12,717 nucleotides of DNA. Origin: Parcubacteria group bacterium CG11_big_fil_rev_8_21_14_0_20_39_14. GTDB taxonomy: Bacteria > Patescibacteriota > Minisyncoccia > Minisyncoccales > GCA-002787255. Of this stretch, positions 8,226 to 12,717 are shown piece after piece; position 1 is the first letter of the stretch, and each line of letters opens with the position of its first letter. The stretch covers positions 1 through 12,717 of the forward strand of contig PCWD01000035.1 of NCBI GenBank assembly GCA_002787255.1, given 5' to 3'. Position numbers and translations under genes: made by a program. The notes beneath the pieces were generated by a model. It did not search any database and had not been told where the DNA came from. It saw only the letters and a program-made list of their open reading frames with translations.

Positions 8226-8312
8226 AAATAAATATGCCTAGTAGAGCAACTTTGAATAGGGCTTTGGGGAAACTAAAAATATAGAGGACGGAGTAGGACG
8301 GAATAGCGCCGA

Positions 8313-8327
8313 GTCGCCGAAGGCGAC
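8313..8327. repeat. GTCGCC-GAA-GGCGAC hairpin
   Basis: A 6-bp perfect stem with a GAA loop. The same stem with an AAA loop forms one arm of the element inserted in the nucleotidyltransferase-like gene (3042-3056), so the two may derive from related repeat sequence. Confidence 0.55.
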
Positions 8328-8357
8328 GAGGCCCACGCGCTTTTTAAAAAGACAAGA

Positions 8358-8435
8358 AGATAATTTTTACATCTTTTGAAGTTAATAATAAAACAACAGG
8401 AGTTTAAAAATAATATGGGTAAACCAAAATGGTAA
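8358..8435 (+). CDS. Tiny ORF 2 (6 codons, MGKPKW) with its repeated leader
   Basis: The ORF itself is 8415-8435. Its leader (8358-8414) shares AGATAATTTTTA, TTAATAATA and AGTTTAAAAATAATATG, in the same order, with the leader of tiny ORF 3. AGGAG lies 12 bases before the ATG, farther than is usual. After the stop, AAATAAAATATG opens a 33-codon ORF (8445-8546) with no recognisable features, which runs into the next leader. Confidence 0.35.
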
Positions 8436-8517
8436 AAATAAAATATGTTTGCTACGCCCCAAAAAAGGGGAGTGGATACTGATTGTATAAATTTTTGGGA
8501 ATTCAGTCAAAAAAAAG

Positions 8518-8613
8518 AGATAATTTTTATATTTCTCCGATTTTAATAATAGAAAAATAAGAAAGTTTAAAAATAATATGGAACCAAGAAAGCCAACGGG
8601 ACCTTGGAAATAA
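8518..8613 (+). CDS. Tiny ORF 3 (11 codons, MEPRKPTGPWK) with its repeated leader
   Basis: The ORF is 8578-8613 and the leader 8518-8577. The leader matches the one upstream at 8358-8414 in three blocks, ending in an identical 17-base AGTTTAAAAATAATATG. The ATG-to-ATG distance to ORF 2 is 163 bases. The peptide again combines Arg/Lys, Pro and a near-terminal Trp. AAATTATATG after the stop opens a 17-codon ORF (8621-8674) of unknown meaning. Confidence 0.35.
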
Positions 8614-8642
8614 AAATTATATGTTTGATATAATAAAGATAG

Positions 8643-8767
8643 CGCGTAATAATTTTCGCGTGGTTTTTACGTAGGCGGCTTCGCCGAACTTTATATTGCC
8701 ACAAATCTTTGCAGCCGCCTTGTTTCGCGTCGGTTTCGCGTTGAAACGCTGCAATTATTTATTACGC
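8643..8767. repeat. Large imperfect palindrome inside the tiny-ORF region
   Basis: GCGTAATAATT (8643-8653) pairs imperfectly with AATTATTTATTACGC (8753-8767). GGCGGC (8674-8679) pairs with GCCGCC (8714-8719), with internal GGCTTCGCC and TTTCGCG segments. It separates tiny ORFs 3 and 4 and interrupts the regular spacing, so it may be a later insertion of a repeat element. Confidence 0.55.
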
Positions 8768-8785
8768 ATCAACTTTAATGTCAAA

Positions 8786-8818
8786 AGAGGGTTGGTTTCC
8801 CGTATAAGAGAGGGTTGG
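8786..8818 (+). repeat. Direct repeat AGAGGGTTGG upstream of tiny ORF 4
   Basis: AGAGGGTTGG occurs at 8786-8795 and 8809-8818, 23 bases apart. It precedes the ATG at 8834 and is purine-rich enough to act in translation or as a protein-binding pair, but nothing proves a role. Confidence 0.35.
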
Positions 8819-8833
8819 GGAAATAAATAAATT

Positions 8834-8880
8834 ATGGGTAAACCAAGATGATAAAAAATCCAGGATGGTAAAAAATAAAT
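8834..8880 (+). pseudogene. Tiny ORF 4, decayed copy of ORF 2, plus a PGW-like remnant
   Basis: The 21 bases from 8834 match those of tiny ORF 2 except at two positions: AAA to AGA, and TGG to TGA, which ends the peptide as MGKPR. At 8862-8878 a CCAGGATGGTAAAAAATAAAT segment resembles the end of ORF 1 (CCAGGTTGGTAAAAATAAAT). Both look like degenerate copies of the same unit. Confidence 0.4.
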
Positions 8881-8925
8881 AATATTAGATTTTAACACAG
8901 GCAAAATTCAAAAAATTCAATTGGC

Positions 8926-8953
8926 TTGACATCTCTTTTTAATTCTATACAAT
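8926..8953 (+). promoter_or_regulatory. Promoter P2
   Basis: TTGACA (8926-8931), a 16-base spacer and TACAAT (8948-8953) make the best sigma70-type promoter in the window. Start of transcription is expected near 8960, just at or before the AGGAGAGAG purine tract. Confidence 0.75.
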
Positions 8954-8977
8954 AGAATAGGAGAGAGTTTTAAAAAT

Positions 8978-9007
8978 ATGAATGATACGGGAGGAGGACC
9001 ATTTTAA
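8978..9007 (+). CDS. Tiny ORF 5 (9 codons, MNDTGGGPF), candidate leader peptide
   Basis: It lies downstream of P2, with AGGAGAGAG (8959-8967) centred about 14 bases before the ATG and a leader AGTTTTAAAAATATG close to the AGTTTAAAAATAATATG of ORFs 2 and 3. The peptide ends Gly-Gly-Gly-Pro-Phe-stop. The stop codon is 15 bases before the 5' arm of a possible antiterminator, a layout seen in attenuators. It could equally be a micropeptide gene or an ORF by chance inside a small RNA. Confidence 0.45.
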   Translation: MNDTGGGPF

Positions 9008-9022
9008 ATAGAATTTATTTAA

Positions 9023-9089
9023 AAAGGACATCGTAAAGTAAAACCGTAAAGGTACCCAAAATTATTTAGATGTCTTTACGGTTTTATTT
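9023..9089 (+). terminator. Terminator with a competing upstream hairpin
   Basis: AAAACCGTAAAG (9040-9051) pairs perfectly with CTTTACGGTTTT (9074-9085) over a 22-base loop, and the T-rich end continues to 9090. Upstream, AAA(G)GACATC (9023-9032, one bulged G) can pair with GATGTCTTT (9069-9077). That fold would occupy the first bases of the terminator 3' arm. The two folds are mutually exclusive, as in terminator/antiterminator switches. Confidence 0.7.
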
Positions 9090-9384
9090 TGCCAATTTTG
9101 TTCACGAAGCCAAGCCATTGGGCGAAGGCTGAGTGACTACAAAATTGAGCACCCCGTACTTATCTTTTCACTTATCTTTCGAATTTAGATTTTTCAGAGC
9201 CGCAAGGCGATTCAGCGGGCACTCTCTTCGGAATCAAAATAAACCATCAGGAGATAAGTGTGGGGCAGGAAAGAACCTTGAAAATAGCGTGGAGCGCCCG
9301 AATGAGTAACGAATAAAAACAAATAACAAACGAATTCGTTCCTAATTCGTTGTAATTCGTTTTTCATTTGGGCGTTCCGCGTAG
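9086..9384. other. Non-coding stretch between terminator and rRNA processing stem
   Basis: No gene or clear promoter is seen. It contains an inverted repeat with CAATTTTGT (9093-9101) against ACAAAATTG (9139-9147), extended by TCAC/GTGA. A longer-range pair is CCCC..ACTTATC (9152-9164) with GATAAGT..GGGG (9252-9264). The ACGAAT palindrome described separately ends the stretch. No rRNA promoter with good -35 and -10 boxes is visible here, which leaves P2 as the nearest strong promoter upstream of the 16S gene. Confidence 0.5.
9287..9382. repeat. ACGAAT/ATTCGT palindrome upstream of 16S
   Basis: CGCCCGAATGA (9295-9305) pairs with TCATTTGGGCG (9364-9374), and the stem extends imperfectly outward (GCGTGGA with TTCCGCG). 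The interior carries several ACGAAT and ATTCGT words. The same arms occur downstream of the 16S gene at 12138-12225. Confidence 0.7.
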
Positions 9385-9408
9385 TGGATGGTAAAATTGG
9401 TGCGGGAA
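9385..9408 (+). promoter_or_regulatory. 5' arm of the pre-16S processing stem
   Basis: These 24 bases are complementary to 12106-12129, with 23 Watson-Crick pairs and one G-U. Such stems bracketing 16S rRNA are cut by RNase III during maturation. It shows that the leader (about 157 bases) and trailer belong to the rRNA transcript. Confidence 0.85.
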
Positions 9409-9468
9409 TGCCGATTTTGCCCAAGAGCTTGAGCCGTCAGGCAAAAGCGATTGGATGTAAAATCGCGC

Positions 9469-9513
9469 ACCCCGTTAGATGAGCGAGCTCTGACGAGCTC
9501 TATCTAACGGGGT
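9469..9513. repeat. CCCCGTTAGA-family palindrome in the pre-16S leader
   Basis: ACCCCGTTAGAT (9469-9480) pairs perfectly with ATCTAACGGGGT (9502-9513). The interior has GAGCTC twice (9485-9490 and 9495-9500). It lies inside the precursor between the processing stem and the mature 5' end. Confidence 0.85.
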
Positions 9514-9526
9514 CAAATTCAACTTA

Positions 9527-9561
9527 CAAAATTTTCGTCGCCTTTTGGCTCGAAAATTTTG
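9527..9561 (+). repeat. Hairpin at the 16S 5' boundary
   Basis: CAAAATTTTCG (9527-9537) pairs perfectly with CGAAAATTTTG (9551-9561), ending about 5 bases before the predicted mature 5' end. It may help 5'-end processing. Confidence 0.65.
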
Positions 9562-9571
9562 AGTTTATTTT

Positions 9572-9611
<40 letters not shown>

Positions 9612-9633
9612 GATAAGGCATGCAAGTCGTACG

Positions 9634-9780
9634 GCTTTGCCTTCGGCAAAGTGCGCAGAACTGACGCAGAACTATACGCAGAACTGACGCAGAAAATTTT
9701 TCTGCGTGGTTCCGCGCTAGCGATTGTGAAGCAATCGCTCTCTTCCGCGTCTGTTCCGCGTGCCTCGCTGGAGGCGAGAC
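9634..9780 (+). repeat. Helix 6 (V1) expansion with CGCAGAA repeats
   Basis: After a compact CTTTGCC-TTC-GGCAAAG hairpin (9634-9650), CGCAGAA occurs four times (within 9653-9691). It faces TTCTGCG, TTCCGCG and further TTCCGCG words, giving a long G-U-tolerant stem. A nested AGCGATTG/CAATCGCT hairpin (9719-9740) and GCCTCGC/GCGAGAC-type pairing close it. All of this is extra to normal 16S. Confidence 0.65.
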
Positions 9781-9897
9781 AGTGGCGAACGGGTTAGTAA
9801 CACGTAGATACAAACCCGCTACACAGGTATAACTCGGAGAAATCCGAGCTAATTCCTGATGGTCTGACGGCTGAACCTTGCTTACAAGGTTTAAATA

Positions 9898-10026
9898 ACT
9901 AATAACCAATTTCTAATTTCTAATAAAAATCTAAATGTCCAATGACTAATGCCTAAATCTTTTAGACATTAGACATTTAAGAATTGGACATTTTATTAGA
10001 CATTAGGAATTAGAAATTAGGAATTT
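9898..10026. repeat. AT-rich palindromic insertion in helix 10 (V2)
   Basis: Words such as CCAATTTCTAATTTCTAAT and CTAAATGTCCAAT on the left are mirrored as GAATTGGACATTT and GAATTAGAAATTAGG on the right, around a centre near 9958. The host helix is preserved outside it: CTTACAA (9890-9896) pairs with TTGTAAG (10054-10060), and GAACC with GGTTC. It looks like a dispersed palindromic repeat tolerated at a helix tip. Confidence 0.75.
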
Positions 10027-10331
10027 ATTTTTGACGTTGAAAGATTAAATTTTGTAAGTATGGTTCAGCTGTCAGTAAAGGTATAGACAACTTTACCGGT
10101 AGCGGATTGGTCTGCGGCCTATCAGCTTGTTGGTGGGGTAATGGCCCACCAAGGCAATGACGGGTAGGGGGAGTGAGAGCTTGACCCCCAACAGAGGTAC
10201 TGCGACACGGACCTCACTCCTACGGGAGGCAGCAGTCGAGAATATTCGGCAATGGGCGAAAGCCTGACCGAGCGACGCCGCGTGCGGGAAGAAGGCCTTC
10301 GGGTTGTAAACCGCTTTTTATTCTGATAAAG

Positions 10332-10427
10332 CCGAGCACTCAATACGCATAATCAAATTATTCATTGTTATTATTGATTAAATTTATATTTTCTGTCTTT
10401 AAAAGATTGTGTTTATTGAGTGCTCGG
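10332..10427. repeat. Insertion extending helix 17
   Basis: CCGAGCACTCAATA (10332-10345) pairs perfectly with TATTGAGTGCTCGG (10414-10427) around a 68-base AT-rich loop. It occurs where helix 17 normally closes and lengthens it without disturbing helix 18. Confidence 0.75.
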
Positions 10428-10838
10428 TTGATAGTAGGAATAGAATAAGGGGCCTCTAATCACGTGCCAGCAGAGGCGGTAATACGTGAGCCCCAAGCGT
10501 TATCCGGAATTATTGGGCGTAAAGCGTCTGTAGGCGGTTTGTTAAGTTTCTCGTCAAATTTCACGGCTCAACCGTGGAGCTGCGGGAAAAACTGACAAAC
10601 TAGAGAACATAAGAGGCTGATGGAACTCACGGTGTAGGAGTGAAATCCATTGATATCGTGGGGAACACCAAAGGCGAAGGCATTCAGCTGGGATGGTTCT
10701 GACGCTGAGAGACGAAAGCGTGGGGAGCAAAAAGGATTAGATACCCTTGTAGTCCACGCCCTAAACGATGGACACTAGCTGTCTGGAGTATCGACCCTCT
10801 GGGTGGCGAAGCTAACGCGTTAAGTGTCCCGCCTGGGA

Positions 10839-10870
<32 letters not shown>

Positions 10871-11345
10871 AGACGGGGATTCACACAAGCGGTGGATCAT
10901 GTGGTTCAATTCGACAACAAACGAAGAACCTTACCAGGGTTTGACACCCCGACGAAAGCTATTTGAAAGAATGGCCTTCTCACAAGGACGTCGGGGCAGG
11001 TGCTGCATGGTTGTCGTCAGCATGTGGCGTGAGTTGCCCCCTTAAATGGGTTAACATGCGCAACCCCTATTCTGAGTTATATGTGTCTCAGAAGACTGCC
11101 TCTTTAATAGGGGAGGAAGGCGGGGATGACGCCAAATCAGCATGGCCCTTTGATGCCCTGGGCGACACACATGATACAATGGCCGGTACAGAGGGTTGCC
11201 AAGCCGCGAGGCGGAGCCAATCCCATCAAAACCGGTCTCAGTTCGGATTGAAGTCTGAAACTCGACTTCATGAAGCTGGAATCGCTAGTAACCGTGGATC
11301 AGCTATGCCACGGTGAATACGTCCCTGAATCTTGTACTCACCGCC

Positions 11346-11867
11346 AAATAACTGCGCCTGGCAGCTTAATTAGCTAGTTGGTGAAAATCCAACCTTGGTA
11401 GCCAAAAAATTAGCAGTCCCAATCCGTAAGGAGAAAGGATGAAGGGCTTGAGGCAAATAGCAGCCTATGAGATAATTAAAAAAATGGAAAGACGACTTTC
11501 GCTGGGCGGTCGAAAGGAAGTCATTATAATTTCCTTCATAGGATGTTAGAAATAGTTAATTAAGTGACCCAGGGAGATCCTAAGAAGTTATGAGATTATC
11601 GCTTCTTAGGAAGTCAGCTGAGTCATAGTACCAAGCATATAGATATATTTGGGAAGGACAAAACTTATTTATGCTTTCGCCAGATTATATAGTTGGATTG
11701 ACTGATGGTGAAGAAGATAGCCATAGAAAGAAAAGGCAAAAATCTTTCTGAGAAAGAGGTAGATAGAATAAGAGAATTAAAATCATAGATGCACAAATAA
11801 GGCTCGCCGTATGCGGGAAATCCGCACGTACGGTGGGAACGGGAAATAATCTCAAATTATCCCAATC
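11346..11867 (+). mobile_element. Group II intron in 16S rRNA (E. coli 1403/1404)
   Basis: Ribozyme signatures run in order. CTGCGCC (11352-11358) is a near-GUGYG start and GGTGAAAATCC is typical of domain I. The EBS1 loop has GGCGGT (11505-11510), complementary to the last six 5'-exon bases ACCGCC (11340-11345); G11504 can pair with the first 3'-exon C. A GTGACC..GAGATC / AAGTCAGC..GTCATAGTACC block with a CCTAAGAAG/CTTCTTAGG stem is the usual domain II-III region. Domain V (about 11803-11838) has 5-bp CCGTA/TACGG and TGCGG/CCGCA helices with a two-base CG bulge and triad CGC. Domain VI (11841-11863) offers a bulged A at 11859. No reverse transcriptase is encoded. One C is shared by both ends, so the boundaries may shift by one base. 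Confidence 0.85.
11671..11788 (+). pseudogene. Deleted LAGLIDADG homing endonuclease in intron domain IV
   Basis: From ATG 11671 the reading MLSPDYIVGLTDGEE matches the first LAGLIDADG motif and its N-terminal approach. From 11735, in the +1 frame, GKNLSEKEVDRIRELKS-stop matches the usual C-terminal tail of such endonucleases. Only about 20 codons lie between them, where a single-domain enzyme needs well over 100 residues. The gene has therefore lost its interior and its frame. The two ends can be recognised; endonuclease activity is impossible. Confidence 0.75.
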
Positions 11868-11996
11868 CGTCACATTAGGGAAGCCGGTAGTAGCCGAAAC
11901 GCCAGTTTAACTGGTTCTAAGCTAAGATCGGTAACAAGAATGAAGTCGTAACAAGGCATCGCTAGCGGAAGCTGGCGATGGATCAAAACTACTAAA

Positions 11997-12024
11997 ATTT
12001 ATTTCCCCTTTTTGGGAGATAAAT
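11997..12024 (+). other. Hairpin just 3' of mature 16S
   Basis: ATTTATTTCCC (11997-12007) pairs with GGGAGATAAAT (12014-12024), with one G-U. It starts within a few bases of the predicted mature end, in the place where the anti-Shine-Dalgarno would be expected to end. No T tract follows, so it is more likely a processing signal than a terminator. Confidence 0.6.
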
Positions 12025-12032
12025 AGCGTCGG

Positions 12033-12129
12033 TTATTGTGGATACTCTGAAGCTTCAGGATTCACAATAAGGTGTTAATCGAATCGCCTTAATGATCGAT
12101 TAAAGTTCCCGCACCAATTTTGCCATCCA
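12033..12129 (+). promoter_or_regulatory. Pre-16S trailer with hairpins and 3' processing arm
   Basis: TTATTGTG (12033-12040) pairs with CACAATAA (12063-12070) around a TGAAGCTTCA inner palindrome. TAATCGA (12076-12082) can pair with TCGATTA (12097-12103), just ahead of the processing arm. The last 24 bases (12106-12129) pair with 9385-9408 and close the pre-16S loop. No tRNA is present in the trailer. Confidence 0.75.
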
Positions 12130-12137
12130 ACGTTTCT

Positions 12138-12225
12138 CGCCCGAATACAAAACGAATAAAAACGAATATTTAAACGAATAGATATTCGTTCAAAATTTGT
12201 TGCCATTCGTTTAAAAATTCGGGCG
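12138..12225. repeat. ACGAAT/ATTCGT palindrome downstream of 16S
   Basis: CGCCCGAAT (12138-12146) pairs with ATTCGGGCG (12217-12225). The interior has repeated AACGAAT and ATTCGTT words, which also pair. It mirrors the copy at 9287-9382, so the two copies bracket the rRNA unit outside the processing stem. Confidence 0.75.
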
Positions 12226-12242
12226 TATTGCGTATTTTTTGT

Positions 12243-12268
12243 ACCCCGTTTTTGGGGTTTTATTTTTT
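12243..12268 (+). terminator. Probable terminator of the 16S transcript
   Basis: ACCCCGTTTTTGGGGT forms a 5-bp GC-rich stem followed by TTTATTTTTT. The stem is short but the T tract is good. The ACCCCGTT arm is the same word as in the dispersed palindromes, so a repeat may have been co-opted. Confidence 0.6.
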
Positions 12269-12280
12269 GCTATTTTGCTG

Positions 12281-12286
12281 TATAAT
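12281..12286 (+). promoter_or_regulatory. -10 box TATAAT before the permease fragment
   Basis: A perfect TATAAT ends 6 bases before the ATG at 12293, so any transcript would be leaderless. The -35 region is only T-rich. Low information by itself in AT-rich DNA. Confidence 0.4.
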
Positions 12287-12292
12287 TTAAAT

Positions 12293-12637
12293 ATGAAGTA
12301 TCTAAAACCAAAGAAAATTTTAAAAAGAACAAGGGAAATCGGGCTTCGAAAAGCGGTTGGGGCCCGAAAAAAAGATATTCTCACCCAATTTTTAATGGAA
12401 GCGGTGGCCCTGACCGTTCTTGGGGGAATAATAGGTATTATTTTGGGTTGCGTTTTTTCTTACATTGGAAGTATGGTTCTTGGAAACATGTTAGAGGTGG
12501 AATGGGCATTTACCATTTCTTTAAAGGCCGTAGCATTAGGCGTTGGAGTGGCCGGCGTGGTTGGCTTGATATTTGGGATTTTTCCGGCCCCAAAAGCCGC
12601 CAAGCTTAATCCAATAGAAGCCCTGCGATATGAATAA
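12293..12637 (+). pseudogene. C-terminal fragment of an FtsX/MacB-type ABC permease
   Basis: The 114 residues from ATG match the end of FtsX-domain permeases: RTREIGLRKAVGA, two hydrophobic membrane segments (about 33-58 and 70-92), and the terminal PAPKAAKLNPIEALRYE. Full-length MacB-type permeases are about 400 residues with four membrane segments and a large extracytoplasmic domain. Here the first segments, the whole outer domain and the membrane helix just before RTREIG are missing. The break lies close to the terminator/repeat sequence at 12243-12268. An in-frame TTG at 12239 would extend it by 18 residues, but those are encoded by the terminator hairpin. A partner ATPase is not present in the window. 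Most likely a remnant, though the ORF is intact and a promoter-like TATAAT precedes it. Confidence 0.75.
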
Positions 12638-12684
12638 AGAGTCGCATACGAATAAAGATGTAAATTTAATACGAATAATGGCTA

Positions 12685-12704
12685 CCATACGAATATTCGT
12701 ATGG
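12685..12704. repeat. 20-bp perfect palindrome CCATACGAATATTCGTATGG
   Basis: It is self-complementary with no loop and built from the same ACGAAT/ATTCGT words as the elements around the 16S gene. Further ATACGAATAA words lie at 12646-12655 and 12669-12678. The region after the permease fragment appears to be repeat DNA. Confidence 0.7.
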
Positions 12705-12717
12705 AACCCATAAAATT

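Noticed and set aside
8834..8854. TGA read as Trp or Gly in tiny ORF 4 (recoded CPR code)
   Set aside because: The three genes at 2827-8055 end at TGA in the right places and use TGG or GGN normally, so TGA is a stop codon here.
8156..9089. CRISPR array
   Set aside because: Repeats are few, unequal in length and spacing, and contain ORFs; no regular repeat-spacer pattern or cas gene is present.
10963..11316. 117-residue ORF on the + strand
   Set aside because: It is a translation of 16S helices 35-43, including the conserved GTGCTGCATGG region.
11346..11867. Group I intron
   Set aside because: LAGLIDADG remnants suggested it, but domain V, the domain II-III block and the EBS1 pairing fit group II; no group I P/Q/R/S core was seen.
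12025..12242. tRNA genes in the 16S trailer
   Set aside because: Hairpins are present, but no T-loop GGTTCGA-type motif, anticodon arm or acceptor stem could be assembled.

Overview
The window looks like a piece of a Candidate Phyla Radiation (Patescibacteria) genome. The basis is an AT-rich 16S rRNA gene with expanded variable regions, an intron, and departures from otherwise near-universal positions. The 16S 5' region (GGCGTGGATAAGGCATGCAAGTCG) reads more like Parcubacteria (OD1) than Microgenomates. That finer placement is a judgement by eye and needs a tree. All recognisable genes are on the + strand, and TGA is a stop codon (the second, third and fourth genes end in TGA).

Bases 38-8055 carry four intact protein genes: a cytosolic GH38 alpha-mannosidase, an uncharacterised sugar-nucleotidyltransferase-like protein, a ROK-family sugar kinase and phosphoenolpyruvate synthase (ppsA). 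Together they suggest mannoside breakdown, hexose phosphorylation, possible sugar-nucleotide formation and gluconeogenic PEP supply. They are not a tight operon. A terminator follows the mannosidase and palindromic elements fill every gap. One palindrome family (arms CCCCGTTAGA / TCTAACGGGG) recurs between genes and also sits in frame inside two of the coding regions, each time between 5-base direct repeats.

Bases 8056-9565 hold no conventional gene. They contain a 38-bp perfect palindrome and two good sigma70-type promoters. They also contain a run of tiny ORFs (5-11 codons, mostly ending in Pro plus an aromatic residue) set in partly repeated leader sequence. Last comes a self-contained unit: promoter, 9-codon ORF, a possible antiterminator and a terminator. 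It lies upstream of the rRNA gene and could be an attenuator or a small-RNA/micropeptide gene.

Bases about 9566-11993 are a single 16S rRNA gene enclosed by a 24-bp processing stem. It is not followed by tRNA or 23S genes. Helices 6, 10 and 17 are expanded. The 530-loop pseudoknot carries paired compensatory changes. A group II intron of about 522 bases interrupts the decoding region at E. coli position 1403/1404, and it encloses the two ends of a deleted LAGLIDADG endonuclease. The 3' end has no recognisable CCUCC anti-Shine-Dalgarno sequence. After a terminator-like hairpin comes the C-terminal fragment of an FtsX/MacB-type ABC permease, probably a remnant, and then more ACGAAT/ATTCGT palindromes.
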